From Ktedonobacteraceae bacterium (GTDB lineage Bacteria; Chloroflexota; Ktedonobacteria; Ktedonobacterales; Ktedonobacteraceae), in NCBI GenBank assembly GCA_035653615.1, contig DASRBN010000039.1, forward strand, positions 124,001-188,000: a stretch of DNA of 64,000 bases, read 5' to 3'. The notes under the pieces were generated by a model that saw nothing but the letters and a program-made list of their open reading frames with translations, made no database searches and was not told where the DNA came from. Both the position numbers and the translations under genes were made by a program. This document shows positions 60,976 through 64,000 of this stretch, piece by piece. Position 1 is the stretch's first letter. Every line of letters starts with the position of its first letter.

Positions 60976-61626
60976 ATGCTGTATCGTTTCTTGCGTAGAT
61001 TTATCTGGGTGGTGACCCATTTCGCTTGTCGTTATGAGATACATGGTCGAGAGCGCGTGCCGGTGGATGGCGCGCTGCTGATCGTTGCGAATCATCCAAG
61101 CTGGTACGATCCGATGCTGTTGGGTGTTGTGGTTCCGAGGCGAGTCTGGTTTTTTGCCAAGTCTGAACTTTTTCGCTGGCCTCTGGTTGGCCTGCTCTGT
61201 TCCATGACCGGCCAGATACCGGTACATCGAGGCGAGAGTGACCGTGTTGCGCTGGAAAAGGGCCTGGTCTATTTGAAGGAGGGGCGGGCTGTCGTTGTAT
61301 TTCCTGAAGGGGCGGTTGAGCGAGGAGGGCGGATGATGCCCGCCCGTGCGGGTGCTGCGATGCTGGCTATTCGCTCTGGCGCAACCGTGCTGCCTGTAGC
61401 GAACATAGGGACGCGCCCGGTCCTGCGTTCGTTGCGTCATTTCTTGCCGCGCGTACAGGTACAGGTTGGCGAGCCTTTCGTGCCGAGACTGCCGGATGGC
61501 GTTTCACGCAAGGTTGGCCTGCAGATGCTAACAAATGATATTATGACGCGCATTGCGGAAATGCTGCCGCCTGAACAGCAGGGCATATATATGAAGCTAG
61601 CACATGCCGAACTGGTGGGCGACTGA
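60976..61626 (+). CDS. plsC: 1-acyl-glycerol-3-phosphate acyltransferase
   Basis: The 216-residue protein has the HxxxxD box VANHPSWYDPM and VVFPEGAVERGGRM (PEG motif) of PlsC. It acylates lysophosphatidate to phosphatidate. There is a hydrophobic N-terminal helix. It is 1 nt after the lipid-kinase gene. AAGGAT lies before the ATG. The end converges on nth (14-nt gap). Confidence 0.9.
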   Translation: MLYRFLRRFIWVVTHFACRYEIHGRERVPVDGALLIVANHPSWYDPMLLGVVVPRRVWFFAKSELFRWPLVGLLCSMTGQIPVHRGESDRVALEKGLVYLKEGRAVVVFPEGAVERGGRMMPARAGAAMLAIRSGATVLPVANIGTRPVLRSLRHFLPRVQVQVGEPFVPRLPDGVSRKVGLQMLTNDIMTRIAEMLPPEQQGIYMKLAHAELVGD

Positions 61627-61639
61627 ACGACCTTTTTTC

Positions 61640-62356
61640 TTACCGGCCAGATTCAGGCATATAAACGAGGCCGGATTTGGCGATAAAGGCGGAGGGGCAG
61701 AGATCGTTCAATGCGCACTCCTCACAGAGGGGTTTGCGAGCGAGACAGATGGCGCGCCCATGATAGATCAACATGTGCGAGAGGTTCAACCAGTCCTCTC
61801 GAGGAACAATCTTCATGAGGTCCTGTTCAACTTTGACGGGGTCTTCGTTGATGGTCCAGCCGAAACGCCGCACGAGGCGACCAACATGCGTATCGACGAC
61901 GATTCCCTCGACGATGCCAAAAGCGTTGCCCAGGACGACGTTAGCGGTTTTGCGGGCGACGCCGGGCAGGGTGAGCAATTCGGCCATAGTACGAGGGACC
62001 TCGCCTCCGAAGTCGGTGATGATGCGTTGGGCGGCGGCGCGAATATTTCTGGCTTTATTGCGATAGAAGCCGGTTGAGCGAATATCCTGCTCCAGTTCTT
62101 CCTGGCTCACGCGAGCGTAATCTTCGACGTGGCAATACTTACGGAAGAGATCAGTGGTGACCATATTAACGCGCTCGTCGGTACATTGCGCGGAAAGCTG
62201 CGTAGCGATGAGCAATTCGAGCGGGTTCGAAAAGTTAAGACTGCATCTGGCATCGGGATAGAGCCGGTGCAGTTCGGCCAGGATGGCCTGTATGTGTTCG
62301 GGCGAGCCGGGTGTTGGCCCTTTGTAGGTCGATGGTGTAGATGTTTCAGATTGCAT
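61640..62356 (-). CDS. nth: Endonuclease III
   Basis: The 238-residue protein has the helix-hairpin-helix LPGVARKTANVVLG with the catalytic Lys, then VDTHVGRLVRRFGW (catalytic Asp). Its iron-sulfur cluster motif is CLARKPLCEECALNDLC. It removes oxidised pyrimidines and nicks the abasic site. It is convergent with plsC. A short palindrome at 62423-62444 lies upstream. Confidence 0.95.
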   Translation of the reverse strand: MQSETSTPSTYKGPTPGSPEHIQAILAELHRLYPDARCSLNFSNPLELLIATQLSAQCTDERVNMVTTDLFRKYCHVEDYARVSQEELEQDIRSTGFYRNKARNIRAAAQRIITDFGGEVPRTMAELLTLPGVARKTANVVLGNAFGIVEGIVVDTHVGRLVRRFGWTINEDPVKVEQDLMKIVPREDWLNLSHMLIYHGRAICLARKPLCEECALNDLCPSAFIAKSGLVYMPESGR

Positions 62357-62451
62357 GTTGCTTTTCGTTCCTCATATGTTTTTGTGGCCTCATTATAGCA
62401 TTTTTGTTGGCAGCTCCGAAGAGGACAGGCACTGTCCCTACAGGGAAGATA

Positions 62452-64000
62452 TTATCCTCGCACATCCTTTCGTTTCAGGAATATGCCGGTAAGGGCGGTA
62501 AGAACGAGGATGGTGGCGGCAAGAGCGATCCAGGCGAGTGCGATACGCTGTATTCCATCTGCCTGCGTGTAGATAGAATACAGCGTCCCGTGATAGGTAG
62601 GGTCATTACCAAAGAGTTTGCCGCCGTCGATCTTGTCGCTATGTAAGCCAAACGAGGTGCCGAGGGCCGTCAAAGCCCAGCGCGATGGGAAAAGCGCGGC
62701 CATTCCCTGCGTGAACCAGTCCTTCAGTGGAATGATGGAGCCGGCAAAGATGACCTGTGGAATGATAACGATGGGGAGCAGGCTATTCGCTGTGTCATCG
62801 TTGGGTGAAGCTGCCGAGATCAGCAATCCGAGTATCACTCCGGCTATTGCGGCAAGCGCGAGTGTGATATATGTCTCTATGAATGGTTGCAGGAAGACGC
62901 TTTGCGAAAATGGTTCAAAGGCATACAAAATGAGGAGCATTGAAGCGCTTTGGAGCAGAGCCAGTATACCCAATACTGTTATTTTAGAAAGCAGGTAGGG
63001 CACGATGCCGAGATTGACGGCCCGCTCGCGCTGATAAATCGCGGCCTCTTTCACAATCTCACGCGTCCCATTGATGGTACCGAACAGCACGGCGAAGAAA
63101 CTGATGAGGAAGATGACGCGTTGCGCATCGCCACTATCGGCGGGAACGATAAAATTTTGCAGAGCCTGATTTGTGCCGCCATGTGCCTGGGCATACTGCA
63201 TACCATCAGGATCGGTATTGAGAAACGTGACGATTTGACTGCAATCTACCGTGGGAGGCAGTGTAGAGATATTAGGAAGCGCAAGTGGACCCGAGGAGGT
63301 GATGATCTCCGTCTGGCATTGGACAATATTGCCAGGACTGAGAATGCCGCCTCCGATTTCGAATCGAACCAGGAGCATGAGCAGCAGCGCGACCAGAGGA
63401 GCTTGCAGGAGCAGGATGCTGAGGTTGCTGGCATTATTTTTGAGCAATTCAACATGGCGCATGCTGAGCAGGATAAATTGCTTCCAGGGATTGCCGCGTT
63501 TCGAACGCTTTCCTTGTGTTGCTTTTGGCTTTTTTGGGGCTGAAATTGCGACCTTGCCCGTTGGTTCTTTTACATCGCGCAGAGGTTGCGCCACGTAGGT
63601 TTGATAATCTTTGGAGGTGCGGAAGTGCAGCTCGGCCTCTTCAGGGATGTCTCTATTCTCTTCGGTAGCTTCAAGATTGCTATAAATTTCCGCGAAATCA
63701 TCTCTATTGAAGAAAATCTTTGCCTGGTCGGGAGGCCCGAAGTAAGCGAGAAGCCCACCCTGGGCCAGAAAACAGACGTAGTCGCAGGTACTGATGTTGC
63801 TCGTGGCATGGGTAACCAGGATAATGGTATGTCCTTTATCGGCGAGCTTGCGCAAAAGGAACATCATCTTCCGATCCAGTCCGGGGTCAAGACCAGAGGT
63901 GGGCTCGTCGAGGAAAAAGAGTGGGGGATTGGCCAGTAATTCCAGGGCGATAGAAACACGTTTGCGCTGGCCACCCGAGAGTTTTCTGATGAGCAGGTTG
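62452..64000 (-). CDS. ABCG-type ABC transporter, 5' part missing
   Basis: The gene runs off the right edge. Reading on the minus strand from 63999, the frame has the ABC signature LSGGQRKRVSIA, Walker B LFFLDEPTSGLDPG and then the H-loop ILVTHAT. After a charged linker come about six hydrophobic helices (from about 470 residues before the end), the ABC2-type permease of the ABCG/White family. Members export lipids or drugs as dimers. The Walker A part lies outside the window. Upstream and partner genes are unknown. Confidence 0.88.
   Translation of the reverse strand, partial: NLLIRKLSGGQRKRVSIALELLANPPLFFLDEPTSGLDPGLDRKMMFLLRKLADKGHTIILVTHATSNISTCDYVCFLAQGGLLAYFGPPDQAKIFFNRDDFAEIYSNLEATEENRDIPEEAELHFRTSKDYQTYVAQPLRDVKEPTGKVAISAPKKPKATQGKRSKRGNPWKQFILLSMRHVELLKNNASNLSILLLQAPLVALLLMLLVRFEIGGGILSPGNIVQCQTEIITSSGPLALPNISTLPPTVDCSQIVTFLNTDPDGMQYAQAHGGTNQALQNFIVPADSGDAQRVIFLISFFAVLFGTINGTREIVKEAAIYQRERAVNLGIVPYLLSKITVLGILALLQSASMLLILYAFEPFSQSVFLQPFIETYITLALAAIAGVILGLLISAASPNDDTANSLLPIVIIPQVIFAGSIIPLKDWFTQGMAALFPSRWALTALGTSFGLHSDKIDGGKLFGNDPTYHGTLYSIYTQADGIQRIALAWIALAATILVLTALTGIFLKRKDVRG

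Noticed and set aside
1-64000. CRISPR array
   Set aside because: Repeats are palindromic, irregularly spaced and dispersed. No regular repeat-spacer array was seen and no cas genes are present.
1-64000. tRNA or rRNA genes
   Set aside because: No clover-leaf-like stretch with a TTCGA arm and CCA end was recognised by eye. A tRNAscan run would be decisive.

Overview
The window looks like a chromosomal segment of a spore-forming, filamentous Chloroflexota bacterium, probably class Ktedonobacteria. This is an inference from gene content: a polyhydroxyalkanoate (PHA) locus, actinobacteria-like glycolipid enzymes, a large exopolysaccharide (EPS) region and many palindromic GAGCGCAGCGAAG-type repeats. 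No sequence search could be run. Coding density is about 90 percent. No rRNA, tRNA or CRISPR array was recognised.

Layout. 0-11.5 kb is housekeeping and regulation. It holds an ECF-like sigma factor with a double zinc-finger anti-sigma-like partner, a PIG-L deacetylase, a MerR-MFS-lipoate-ligase-like operon, two unknown proteins, elongation factor P, a second MFS permease, dgkA-ybeY, rpsU and phaB/fabG. 11.8-20.1 kb is the PHA locus: class III synthase phaC-phaE preceded by a PhaQ-like PadR repressor, a separate class I phaC with a phosphotransferase, cardiolipin synthase, and a phasin-like protein. The phaQ and phasin promoters have the same architecture: TTGACA, 17 bp, TAAAAT, overlapped by nearly the same dyad. 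This suggests one PhaQ regulon. 20.2-27.4 kb holds PAP2, acetoacetyl-CoA synthetase, a TnpB remnant, and a PimA-like glycosyltransferase, PHP phosphoesterase and two LpxL/PatA-type acyltransferases (membrane glycolipids).

27.4-57 kb is an EPS/cell-surface glycan region. It has sugar O/N-acetyltransferases, five or more glycosyltransferases, asparagine synthase, a GDP-heptose cassette (gmhA, hddA, hddC), a Wzx flippase, a Wzy/WaaL-like ligase, a Wzz-like protein with a degenerate CpsD-like ATPase, a secreted beta-helix lipoprotein and a glycosidase-like lipoprotein. It also has an FAD oxidoreductase/ATP-grasp pair, WbpB- and WbpE-like aminosugar enzymes and an initiating sugar-phosphate transferase. 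57-60 kb carries a lone GspE-N-like domain protein and two orphan response regulators. 60-64 kb has a DagK-type lipid kinase, PlsC, endonuclease III and the 3' part of an ABCG-type transporter that runs off the right end.

The most unusual features are: (1) the shared phaQ/phasin operator; (2) palindromic repeats that appear to be translated in frame in several proteins (response-regulator linker, CpsD-like N-terminus, Wzx tail, deacetylase tail); (3) an EF-P with Asn instead of Lys/Arg at the tip; (4) a YbeY lacking the third zinc histidine; and (5) a 28-bp perfect convergent hairpin that contains both stop codons.
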